DNA of 64,000 bases, from the NCBI RefSeq assembly GCF_047495875.1, contig NC_092464.1:25266865-25330864 (forward strand), given 5' to 3'. A model generated the notes under the pieces. The model was given only the letters and a program-made list of their open reading frames with translations, had not been told where the DNA came from and did no database searches. The DNA is from Pithys albifrons albifrons. Its lineage: Eukaryota > Chordata > Aves > Passeriformes > Thamnophilidae. A program made the position numbers and the translations under genes. Shown piece after piece: positions 22,801-34,643 of this stretch (the stretch's first letter is position 1; every line of letters starts with the position of its first letter).

Positions 22801-25800
22801 GATTGTAGAGTATTTTTTAGCTAAGATGATAGCAATTGCAGGCCTTTCTTCTGTACTTCAACTTTGTTTCCCCAAAACAACCAGCCCAGGGAATTGCAGT
22901 CTAAAAAAGTGCACTGAACATGCAGTCTGCTGTTGAATTGTACTAAGTGCTAGTGGGATGGCCTCTCCGTCCATGGAGAGTTGTGTCAGAAAATGTGTGC
23001 TCCAGGTAGATCTCTAATGAAACAGTGAACTGATGCTTTGCTGGAAACAGTTTCAATATCTGTTAATATTCCAAGAGATGCAAAGGTAATTAAAAAAGGC
23101 AAATTACTTAAAGTTCCTAAGTTTCAGTTCTTTTGATCTATAACTGAAAAAATCTTGCATTTTTGGGTGACAGTGTTGAAATCCTGCAATTTTGGGTGCC
23201 TTCAGTTGAAAGCAGTTCTTGAGTTTAATTACATTAGTCAGTGAGTCTCCTTTGTTATGACAATATCATACTTCTGTAAGCTGATCAATTTTATACTTAG
23301 AAAAATTTGGCTAGCAGTTAGTGGAATTTCTTACTTGCTGGTCTTAGAGTGTATGTGTATCATCTCATGAAGGCTGGCAGCTTTTCAAGTGTGTTGCAAA
23401 TCTATAATGAAATTGTATAAAAAAGTTTGTCTTGTCCATACAGTTAATTAAAGGACTTGGAGAAGGGTTAACCATCTTTGAAATACATACTAAGGAAGGA
23501 GTCTCAGACCTCCATGATTTTCTGGAAGAACGTCTACCTAAACACTACCCTGTAGGTTACATTGTGTTCTTCCATCCTTTCAGTTGAACATGAGACCAAA
23601 AGTACTGTCTGTACAGAATGAACCTGCAGATCTTGGCATGAGAAAGAACACAAGGGCAACTAAGATGGTGTAGCTTAATAGGTAGACTGTTCTCCATGGC
23701 ACCGAGGGCAGCTTTGGGATCTGAGATGTGCTGAAAGACTTGTTAAAATGAAACTGATAAGGAACAATTTAAAAAGAGATTCTTGCATGTAAGTGAAATT
23801 GAGTATTAACTCCCACACACTGGGTGAGTGTTCTAAGCACTTGGCCTTTTATAGGAAGTGCTCTACTGTCATGTCTTCCTCTCCTGGATAAGCTTTCATG
23901 AAGAGAGTTAGATCTTTCTTGTTTTTTTGATCAAATGAGACAGTCGCCTGCCTTCAGGAGGCAGTTGTAGGCTTTGAGCCCTGAGTAAAGGAGGCATCTG
24001 TGCCACTCTTACTAGGGCTGGAAGAAGTCAGAGAGACCGCAATACTTAATAAATTGATTCTTGACTCCAGGCAGAGCCTTGGTCGATGTTTGTGCTTACT
24101 CTGTAGGGCAGCACTCCTAAGCCAACTTCATTTCTGTTTGGATTCTGTGAGGGTGTTAAGTGTTCAACTTCATGCTTTTACTTTAGTCAGTACATAAATG
24201 TTGTGTTTTCCTTTGACCAGTTGAGAAGGCAGTAAGTACTTTACTGAATTGCAGTCCTCAGTTAATGAAAACAGATAGTATCTGTTTCTTAAACCAGACT
24301 CCTCTTCGGGATGCTTTACCATTCTGTTTTCTTCAGTCACAGTATCAGTTGAAACCTGTTTTTTTTTTCCTCTCCCATTATGCTATTTGAAAGTGGTGAC
24401 TGGGAGGTGAGAAAGGCTAACATTTAACCTCACTACTCTAAAGCAATTTAAATCTGGAGCATTCCTCAGGAGAGAGGATAAGAGCATAGTTAAATAAAAC
24501 ATCAATGAATAAAGAAATTAGTGTAATTTTAAAACCAGGCTAAGCAGGATAGGCTTTCTTATTCATGTCTTGAAGACATGGGCAGGGCCTTATAAAGGTA
24601 TTCATTTTGTAGCTAGAATATCTCTTCATCTACATAATGAATATAAATAAGCACAACAGATAGTAGTAGGTAGAGAAACAGTCAGAGGAAGATGAAATAG
24701 TGTTCAGTTATGCAAAGGGGATTAGTGGAAGAGAGAGGAGTAAAACTAAGACCTTCAAATTTTAATGGAAAATAAAAACTGTAAAACAGCTTTTGAGGAA
24801 TCTTACGATACAGATAAATTGATGTCATAATACTACAGTTCGGAAGGAAAATATTCACTGTTTACAGCGTGTGCTCCCTGAGCTATAGCTAAATGAGGTT
24901 GAAGTAGGTACAAGTGAAATTTGGGGGAAGAGCCTGAGGTTGCAGCCACCAGTGTTGGAGCATTTGCTCCTGTCTGCACCACTGCTCTGTCCCTTCACCG
25001 TTTTGATTTGAGAGAACATGTAGTGTGGTTCTCAACATCTCCGAAACACACCTCCCACATTGTCATAGCTCTACTAGCTGTGAAACCAGGTTACATAAAT
25101 TATTAAAAGGTGTGCAGTGTTCTGTGGACAGCATTGTTGACAAGAGTGGGTTTGTTGTCAGTGGTACATCTTCAGCAGAACTGAAACTGAAATTAATGTA
25201 GAGGAAGTAAATGAAAGCAGTTTCAACCCATGCTTTGAGTTCCTAACGTTTTTACAGCACTGCTGACGTTATTCTCTGCAGCAGTCCAATGTGCCTTGAT
25301 ATTTGCTTGAAAATACTATCTGTCATGGATGTAATTATATGCTTGGCCAATAGAAGTTGGAAACAAATTACAGTTTGCAGAATCTGTTCTTATTTCATTT
25401 CTGTAGTGCTATCACGCTGTGTTCTGGAAACAAGAGATTTAAGGGAGGAGGGGGACACTGCCGTGGGGAATATGTGTGTGTATTGCTGCAGGCAGCAGTA
25501 TAAATTAGGTGTACCTGAATCAAAATCAAATAAGACAGGTTGGTACCAAAAGCAGGCTAGTTGTAGCTGTTTGGTGCCCAATAAAAGACTAATTTACTTT
25601 GCAATGTAGTCATGTATTTTGTCTTTGTTACCTAAAATAAACGAAGTAAATTTTCTTACTGAAACAGCCTCTCCAAATGCTAATTGCTGATAGATGGTTA
25701 CAGAATTTGCTAATAATTATATAGTCCTCACATCAAGAGATTGGGAACTTCTTCGATGCTTTCACAGAATTTTATTTATGGTAGCTCAAGGATGTAATTT

Positions 25801-28800
25801 AGAAAGCTTCCAATTTGAAGACAAAATTCCTTTCAAGACTAGGTTGGGTGTGTAGGATCCTGTGCCCACCTAAATTAATGCCAGTTCTTCATATTCCAGT
25901 GGATGTGAGCGCAGACTTCTGGTGGACTTTTTTTAAGAATGTGGCAATTGAAGAATCAGAGATTTTTCTCCTGCATTTGGAGGTGGTGGCTGGTTCATCT
26001 TTATGTCATGCTGTAGAGGCAGCTGCGTGTTGCTTTATGTCTTTTACAGATGGTGGCTTTTTTTTTCTTTTCCTGTGGTGGTTTAAAGCGTGTTTACACA
26101 GCAAGTGCGGTGACTGACTCTTCCTGTGATAACCTACAGCTGAAGGCACTGAGAGGCTTGATGCAGAGATGTTAAGCTAACATAATTATTCCCTCCCATT
26201 GCAAAGCTCTCTGGACTTCCAGTCTTTTACATGCCTTATGGGATGGTAAGACTAGACCGGGATTTTTGTGCTACTGTGTGCTACAGACTTTGATTTGTTT
26301 TTTTTTTTTTTTGTTTTGTTTGGCTAAATTGTGGGCAGATGTAGGACAGTAGAATCCTGCTGTCAGTGTGCCACATAAGTTAGCACCTCAGCCCAGTGCA
26401 GTGACTCAACCAAGCTAAAAGTTTGGGGTGTTGCTTTCCCCACCCCCACCCGTGTGGATATCCTAAGAAAATGTATTCTATGTTGTGTTCTGTAAGTAGT
26501 TTTAAGAGTCATTATGTGATGTGGAATATTCTGTCTTTGAATCTGCAGAAGATATTTTTGTTGTTATGTAGGGCTCTCTTGCTGCTGTATCAAACTTTTT
26601 TCTTGTACTGAAAATTAAGAAATTAGAACACAAGAAATATGTAACAACATATAACAATTTTATGTGATCTAGGGCTATTTGCACCAAGTATAAAGCTATT
26701 TTAATTTATATTCTTACAGAAACCTGATGAACTTTTGCAATAGGTGATGGTGTTTCCGGTTGGGAGGCAGCTTACAGGATTGAGCTCTGAGAAGTATTTC
26801 AGATATTATGAGCTGGTCTTTTTTCTCCCAGATCTTTTCAGAAGCTTTCAGAAATGCTCTTTGAAGCGCTGGAGAAGAAAACTAAAATAGTTTCCCACAG
26901 TACAGTGTAACAAAAGCAAATCCAAGTGAATCCATTGCATTATAGTATACCACAGTGATGTATTTAAAATAAATAAAATGAACTACTCAATCTAGGCCCT
27001 GACACAAACACAAAAATCTGACCCTCGTGACCACGTTGTGTCCTGGGGCTCTGGCTGCATGTCAGAGTTTCTGCCCCATCTATGAAACGGCAGATGTTTA
27101 GTAGCAACTCAGCCCATTTTCCAGAAAGCTGGCCTTCCACCTTCGCAGAAGGAAATGGTCCTCTCCTCCCTGTGCAGACTGGGAATATTTTGCCTGTTTT
27201 GCATACAAAATCACAATTTTCTTCAGACTGATTGTGTGCATATTCGTGCCTTCAGTTAAAAACCTTGCTGCAAATGTATGTGATTTGTGTTTTGCCTTGA
27301 ATTCAAATTTCAGCATGGATTGATGCTACAAATGGATATATATTGTGCAATTTGTGTGGAAGGAAAAATCAAACAACACTGAAGAAGGCACTGTGTAAGG
27401 CCAGCTATTTTTATTTCTCTTTGTTATGTTTTAATTTGCTCTAAATTACGGGTTTCTCTGTGGCTGAAACACTTTGTGCCTTCTAGTTTTCACAATCAAT
27501 TTAAATACTTGCTGAGTCATTACATCCAAATAAAAAATTGCAACTAAGTACTGTATTTAAGTACTGTATTTAGTGATGATTTCATTTGCACATAGGAAAT
27601 AAACCTAAATAAGCAAAATTTTCTCTCTGTTGTTACCCACCTGTATTTATAGAATTTGCATTGCCTAAAGTTCTAAAACCTGAAAAAACCCTTATCAGGC
27701 TTCAGAAGTTCAGTTTTGTTCAGCTCACCTATTTTCAGTGGCATTTATAGTGGACTAAACTGGGGACCTGTGGAGGCATAAAACTCATACTTCTGCCATC
27801 TCAGTTGTTTTAAACACTTTTCAGGTTTCCTGTTGCTGCCGGGTCTGTGTCCCTGGTTTGCCATACCTGGTTTGCCATGCAGCAGAAGCCTGGGAGGCAG
27901 TCTGGGTTGTGTGAGCACTGAAGGGCTTGATCCTCCTGCTTGTGCTTGTACTGATCATGGAGAAGTGTCCTCTCCTCTGACCCCACAGCAGGTTTGCCAA
28001 CACCATTCATGAACTTGCAGCTTAAACATTAGAAACACTTTTCCAAAACAATCCTATTCCACTTTGTTTAAAATAAGTAAATCTTAGGCTTATCTACATA
28101 GCTACAGTTCATCAGCTTCTATGCTATTTCGGTATGGTGCCTCCTAAATGTTTTGAGTTACTTATCACCCTGATGACTTCCCCATGGTTAGTCCAGTTGC
28201 CTTGGAAACCGGTTCACCCACACATCTAATCTCTAAACTGATGAAATTATATGTACTGCTTGCAAATGAATTTGAATAAAGCTTTCTCCTGTCTTAATTG
28301 AAGAATGTTGATTGCTTTGTTCCAGAAGTATCAGAATCTCAGAAGGTTTTTTTCAGGTTCAAGTGAAGTATTGTACTCATTTTTCATTTCAGTCATTGAA
28401 AACCTGGCAAAGAGAATTAGTCTTATCATATATTTTGAAGAAGGTGTAAATATCTCTTGCAACCAACTGCTTGCAAGTAAAAATTTAAAGAAAATATGAA
28501 GAGGCACAAAGCTGTTTACTAATAGATGAGGCTAATTTATGCAGCTATTGAAGCAGTGTAGCAGCAGCATTTGAGTGAATGATGGTGGTTCAGAAATGTT
28601 TTCTTGTATGGTTGTGTGTAACTGCTGCACAGTTGCAAAGAGGTGATGAAAGAAAGGAAGAAAAAGAGACTACTGTTTTTCTCTTTAGTTTCTTTATGAG
28701 TTTTCACTGTGTATTTGCTGGTGTTGTGTTAATCTCCACACTATTACAATTTCAATTTTTTACTTATGTAACAGACTCCAGAAGTTGCCTCTGGTTTTGT

Positions 28801-29984
28801 GGCCACAACATAGAAACGCTGATTTTTGTGCATTATTGTCTAATAATTTATTCTAATTATATCAAGATTTATTAAACTGTGTTTGGAGGTTTTATCTGGA
28901 TGTGGAAGTTGAATATTATTGTGAAAAACAGAATAGTATTTTATTTTCCATAGAAACACTTACTGGTTATTTCTGGGCACCTTTCCTGAATATTAAACGA
29001 TTCATAAAAAAAAGCTCAATCTGCCACCAGATTTCATTGTGGTGTCCTGCTTTCTAAGCAGAACTATCTATACTTTTGTCTTCCACTGTATTTAAGATGA
29101 TGCTTTTTGACAGTTTATTTAATAGCAAAATCATACATTGTGTGACAAAAGTGATTTTTTTAAAAGTAATTCATAATTTTAAGCATGTACTGAATTCTGG
29201 TAAAAATACTTTGTTTGCAGTGGTACAATAAGTAGTTGATTACTCCTTTCTCATTCATGGTTTGTTTTTTTTTTTTTCCAGTATGGTCATCTGCTTCTCT
29301 CTCTTTTTGACACATTCAGGTCATTGAAACATTTCCTGAGGGTGATGGGGACTTTCATATATTGTTAGATATGTGTATTCCAGAGTTCAGGTAACACATT
29401 TTCATCCTGAAAATTTATATAGAGTCAAAAAAGTTCCAGAATTTCTAATAGGGCTTTTTTCCCCAAAGATTTATCAAGTTTGAAAACTGCTTAATTGGGA
29501 GGAAAAGCATTAGAAAGCAGAATTTATATACCTAGCTGAAAAGAACTGCAGTTTCTCTTGTTTGACTAGTATGCTAATATATTACCTGCTCAGATTTTAA
29601 TAATTAGAGACCAAAGATTTGGAGATAAGATTTAACAGGGAATTTTATTAGGGTTCATAGAAAAGCTCTTAAAAACTTAGGAGGTTGGTGGAAAGTGTGT
29701 GTGGAATCTGTTATGATGAATCAATTCCTTTTTTTCCATATTTCTTTGGGAGAAAATAAGGATGTGGATTGCATGACTTGTGCTTCTTTGTTACTTGGGA
29801 AAAAAACAGGATGGCTGAAATCAGTGGAAAACATGCTGTACACTGAAATGATAACTTTTCAGTTGCTGTGAATTTACACCGTAGCAGATTTAACTATATT
29901 AATTTTTATCTACTAAAATCCTGAATGCAAATGGGATATTTCCCAGTACTTTAAAGGCATTTAAAATAAACGAGAACATCATCA
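16881..29984. other. Intron 2 segment, mostly without recognised features
   Basis: About 13 kb of AT-rich intronic sequence with poly-T runs (for example near 24360 and 26298) and scattered short open frames. Apart from the old LINE-like patch at 17.6-18.5 kb, I see no exon or named repeat. An imperfect short duplication of the pattern TGCAnTTTTGGGTG occurs near 23155-23200, and one of AAGTACTGTATTT at 27546-27571. Confidence 0.5.
17640..18480 (+). mobile_element. Possible degenerate CR1-like LINE remnant
   Basis: The part around 18330-18460 has the flavour of an old CR1 reverse-transcriptase region (a TGTCAGACTAA segment followed by TTTGATAAGAT), and the surrounding sequence is purine-rich on the plus strand. 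No long frame survives. The assignment rests on weak resemblance only. Confidence 0.25.
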
Positions 29985-30830
29985 GGGGTAGTTAGCATTG
30001 ATTTACCAGGGCTAAGTCATGCTTGACCAGCCGGATTATGCTTGTGATGAAATGGCTGGCCTAGTAGATGGGAAGAGGGTGATATGGATATGTCTTGTTC
30101 ATCTTGACTTCGTTATGGATTTCAACACTCTCTCCTGTAACACCTTCACAGAGAAGCTGATGAAATGTGGGTTGGATGAGCAGACAGTAATGTGGGCTGA
30201 AAACTTCCTGAATGATAGAGCTTAGGGGCACAAAGCTGAACTGGAGAACAGTCACTAGGAGTGTACCCCAGGAGTCAGTACTGGACCAGGTCCTGTGCAA
30301 CATCTTCATTAATGATCTAGTTGATAGAGCAGAGAGTACTCATAGCAAGTTTGCTGATGTCACAGATCTTGAAGGATGGACTGATACCCAGAGGGTCATG
30401 TTGCCATTCAGAGGGGCCTCAGCAGGAGAAATTGGTGGACAGAAACTTCATGAAGCTCAAGAAGAAGTGCAGAGTCCTGCACCAGGGCATGAACAACCCC
30501 ATGTATCCAATATGTTGAGGGCTGCCCATCTGGAAAGCAAGCTTTGTAGAAGAAGATGTGGGGGGGCTCGAAGAACAGTGATTTGACCATGAGCCAGGGA
30601 TGTGTCATTTGTGTGTACCTAAGGAAATCCCTGTTTTACTGTTTGGTCACTGAACACTGGTGCAGGTTGCCCAGAGAGATTGTAAGGTCTCTGTCCTTGG
30701 AGATACTCAAAAGCTGTCTGGGCATGGTCCTGGATAACTGGCTTTAGGTGGCCCTTCTTGAGCAGGGAGGTTGGACCAGATGGTCTCGAGGCCCCTACCA
30801 ACATCCGCTATTCTGTGAGTCTGTGAAACT
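29985..30830 (+). mobile_element. CR1 LINE fragment with internal deletion
   Basis: Plus-strand CR1. Reverse-transcriptase remnants are readable in broken frames: the segment around 30019-30225 (ending MWAENFLNDRA) and 30212-30340 (VPQESVLDQVLCNIFINDL). From about 30640 the sequence jumps to the far 3' end of the element (HWCRLPREIVRSLSLEILK) and finishes with the 3' UTR and ATTCTGTGAGTCTGTGA octamer repeats near 30825. A full-length copy has several hundred more bases between these parts, so an internal deletion is inferred. Multiple stops show it is inactive. Confidence 0.92.
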
Positions 30831-31099
30831 TGCTTGAGCATTTCTGTAACTTTAGTCTAAATAGATAACAGTGATGGGAGTTTTTTCTGCCACTGCTGTA
30901 GGATTTTAAGTTACGTGAATTGGGCAAACAGGTCACGTCAGTGTGTAGGTTTAAAGCAGAGCAGTCAGGCCAGTGAGAAACTACTGAACTGCGGAGAATG
31001 CATGTCCTATGAGGACTGGAAGAAATACTACAAAAAGTAGATTCATGAGGATGGCGATGGATTAGAACTGCCAGAGGCCTTAAAGAACATTGGAACTAG
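30831..31099. other. Spacer between CR1 and LTR
   Basis: Purine-rich sequence with no frame or repeat I can name. It may be part of an older repeat split by the neighbouring insertions. Confidence 0.3.
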
Positions 31100-31488
31100 T
31101 GTCATGGAAGTTTAATTAGGACTATCGCAGTTTTATTGTACACTTTTCAGTTTTTACAGTTTTAATGTTATTGTGGTTTTCCCTTCCCAGTTCTCCTTTT
31201 CCCATCCTCTCCATATTGTTTTCTTCCCCCTCAGACATTTTCTGCATTTGCCCAGAACCCTGTCTCCTCATTGGTTAGTTTTCCCACCTTTGGCAACTGT
31301 TGTCCCACTGGCTCCCCTGTTACCCTGGTTACTCACTCCACCCAATCCTGTCCCAATTCTGGAACCTTCTCCTCAGATACTTATAAAAACCCAAGTTTCC
31401 CTCAATAAAATACATTTTATGCCTTCGTCACCGGTGTGTGTCGAGTGCATTCAAAGCCTGTTGGTCAACGGCCGTCACTGAATAGACA
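31100..31488 (+). mobile_element. Probable solo LTR of an avian endogenous retrovirus
   Basis: The block begins TGTCATGG, a start common to avian ERV LTRs. It carries a C/T-rich U3 (31175-31370), a TATA-type CTTATAAAAACCC at 31380-31392, an AATAAA at about 31403, and a short U5 ending CACTGAATAGACA. The TG...CA limits fit an LTR of about 389 bases. I could not find a clean target-site duplication. No gag, pol or env sequence adjoins it. Confidence 0.6.
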
Positions 31489-34119
31489 TTCTTGAGAGTT
31501 GAAGAATGTTTTTGTTACTGATGCCAACCAAAAAAGCAACTGTCGACGTAGCTGAGTGTGTAAAATTTGTAGATGTAAGCAATATAAAAAAAAGAAATGG
31601 TTCACCTTGAAGATTGATGAACAGATGTGAGATTACAGTCAGTCAGAAGGGCAGTGAAGTCATGCACTTCTGGATTTATGCCCGAGACCTCCTAGAAGTT
31701 CAGGAGAAAGGAGATAATAGCTGGATTAGCTGTTGATCATAGAACTAGCACAATTAGTGTATTGAAGTTATGTCGCCATGGATTAAGCAAGTGTGTATAG
31801 TAAGAGATAGAGTGAGGTATTTCTACTATAGGTAGTGGAGTGCTGGGAAATCCAAACCCAAGGGACTGTTTTGAGTTTCAGTGTCTTGCATTTAGGAAAC
31901 TTGACTTTGCACTGGAATGTACGGGTGGACAGAGCTGACAGTAATGGGATCCAAGAGAGCTGTGAGTGAATTTAGGATAGAAAGTAGAGGACAGTTGTTA
32001 CCACCAGATCAGTGTGCCTTGAATCTTCATATTGGGATCGAAGGCATTTAAATAGTATTAAGGAGGACTTCAATAAATCCTTGAATGAGATTATAAATTG
32101 CCCCACCTGGTTTCTGTTCATGTTACAATGCCCTAAATGACATGTCTGAGCTTCTGAATATGCTGAATCAAACCAGTGGCAGAGAATTAATGCTTGCAGA
32201 AAAATGCTTTTTCACTTCATTTTGTCAGGTTTATCACACAGGAGCTATGGATTTTTCTAAAGTGTTAGAACTGACAAACTTTAAAATGCCACTGAGATCA
32301 AGTATAGTTCTGTTTGCATAGTGAAGCGCATTCTTGATGAAAAAGCTGCAGTAGAGGTATCCTGCCTTCTGTCAAAGTAATTAATTAAACTGAACCAAGA
32401 AACACAGAAATTGAGATTTCTGGTGTGGTTGCACCAGCGGCTGCTGCCTCAAAGTACAGGACTATATATTCAGTGGACAGCTAGGCACCTTGCCTATTTT
32501 TGCTGTGTGCTTCCCTCTAAGTGTTTCTAGGCAAATACTTTGTGACCCAGCTTTCTGTCGTGAACAGCTGATTCACAGTCTCTCCAAGTCACAGGAAAGC
32601 CTGAATAATGAGAAAAAGAAACCCTTTTAGTAAAGAAGGAAGGAAGTTTTCCTTCTTCATTGATATTTCAGAGTTTTATTTATGGGTAGAAGTGAATAAA
32701 GAACCTCTGAAGTTCACCCAGACCTAATACCTCCATTTCTTATTGGTTCTAAGCCACCTAGTTCTCTGTTCTGGATTGAAGTACAGGAAAAATCCTGCCA
32801 GATTGTTAAGAAGTCTGTCTTGAGTGTTACATCACCAAGAGCAAATGTAAGAGAAAAGTAAGTAAAAGCTGATGTGAGGCAGTCACCTTAAGTATGGACA
32901 CTGACAATCTTAGTTGGTATAGTCAGTGTAATTAATATAATCCTGACAGAGATGTCTGAAATAGGCAAGAGAATCAGTTTGCAAATGAGCATGTTTCTTC
33001 TCTACATTGACTGTGAAGTCCTTAGCTATTAAAGTACTGAAAATTGAAGAAAACTGAACTGCGATGTGACAGGTCATGTGAGATAGAGTGCCATTCCCTA
33101 ACTGTTCACAGTGTTCTGTAAGTCATACTTCAAATGCATTAGAGCTCTGTAGCATTTGTAACAAAAACAAAATTGCAGACTATGGAAACAGCTTATTTAT
33201 CCTGATTTTTTAGATTCAGTATCTGGATACTTAAGAACTCAAAATTAGCAAGGACTTTTCCAGTTATGTCATTAATGATTCTGAGTCTTATATCATAAGA
33301 CCTTATGAATCTTCTGTCAGAGCTGTGTTGAAAAGATAGTTTATCTTTTCTTGTTCTTGGACCCTACTTATCCTAGCAAAAAATTGCATCATCATCTACA
33401 GAGAATTAAGAAATACTGTCAGGAAAAGGCAACAAGAACAATTCACTGGTAGAAGTTACGAACCTTCAATTTTGGACTGTCTAAGAGGCTTTTTGCAGGC
33501 ACTGAAGAAGTAATTTTTTTTCTTTTCCACTGTGTTGACTTCCATAGGAGCATCATTTCGAGACTTTTTACGGCACAAACTAGGTTTTTGTTGAAAAAGT
33601 ATCTTTTAGTATATGACCATCTCATTAGTTATCTTAAATATGCACAGGGAAATGGAAGTAGTGTTATGCTACACTTTACTAAAAGCTGATTGCTTTTCAG
33701 AGCAATCACAAAACTGGGATTATTACACGAAGTGTTAATGGCATATTTCTGTACAGCGCCAGAACTTTGGGGTAATTGGGGCAAAGCCATTAATTGTTTC
33801 TGTTTCAGTAAAACACCAGAGTAGTTGAACAGGTAGTATATGTAGATGTACATTCTAAAATTTAATAACAGCATTTGAGAAGACATAAGAAAAAAATTAG
33901 TGTTAAATTAGTGTTAAAAATTTGGGAGGAGTTTTCTCTCAAGTATTTCACAAGCCTTTCACCTCTTCAATCTTCACTAAGTTAAAATGGTTTTAGTGTG
34001 CTTCGAGAGTGAGACAGGATTTCCTCTTATTAGTGTGCTCTTCTACTTTACTACGTACTTGGATTTATTTTACTTCTTTTGGAAAGTGCTAGGTGTCTGA
34101 ATAAATTACATACTGAATT
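31489..34119. other. Intron 2 segment without recognised features
   Basis: AT-rich sequence. The part to about 32110 is purine-rich and could be an old, unrecognisable repeat. I see no exon. Confidence 0.4.
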
Positions 34120-34643
34120 GTCATAGAATCATAGAATGCCAGGTTTGAAGGGACCTCAAGGATTATCTGGTCCAGCCTTTCTTGGCAAAAGCACAGTCTG
34201 GACAAGATGGCCCAGCATCCTGTCCAGCTGAATCTTCATGGTGTTGGGCAATCCACTACTTCCCTGGGGAGATTATTCCAAATACAGGTTGTTTTCCGTG
34301 TGAAAAAATTTCCTCATGTGTCCAGTCAGAATCTCTCCAGGAGTAATTTGTAGCCATTCCCCTCCTTCTTTCCATGTGACTCCTAAAACGGGAGTCTCCA
34401 TCTTCTTTGTGGCCACTTTTAAATACTGGAACATAGTGATAAAGTCTCCACTAACCCTTCTTTTCTCAAGGCTGAACAAACCCAACTCTGTCAGCCTTTC
34501 CTCACACTGCAAGATTCCTGGTCCTTTGGTTGTCTTTGTGACCCTTCTCTGGACCCTGTCCAGCCTCTCCACGTGTCTTTTGCGTAGCTGGCACTAAAAC
34601 TGAGTACAGTGTTCCAGGAATGCTGAGTAGGGTGGGATAATGA
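34120..34643 (-). mobile_element. CR1 LINE 3' fragment
   Basis: The left edge carries the CR1 3' terminus as complement (TCATAGAATCATAGAATG). The minus strand of about 34273-34572 reads the end of the reverse transcriptase and the start of the 3' region (ELGLFSLEKRRVSGDF is recognisable). It is 5'-truncated and interrupted. Confidence 0.93.

Noticed and set aside
34273..34597. Open frames of about 95 codons on each strand
   Set aside because: They are explained by the CR1 fragment at 34120-34643.
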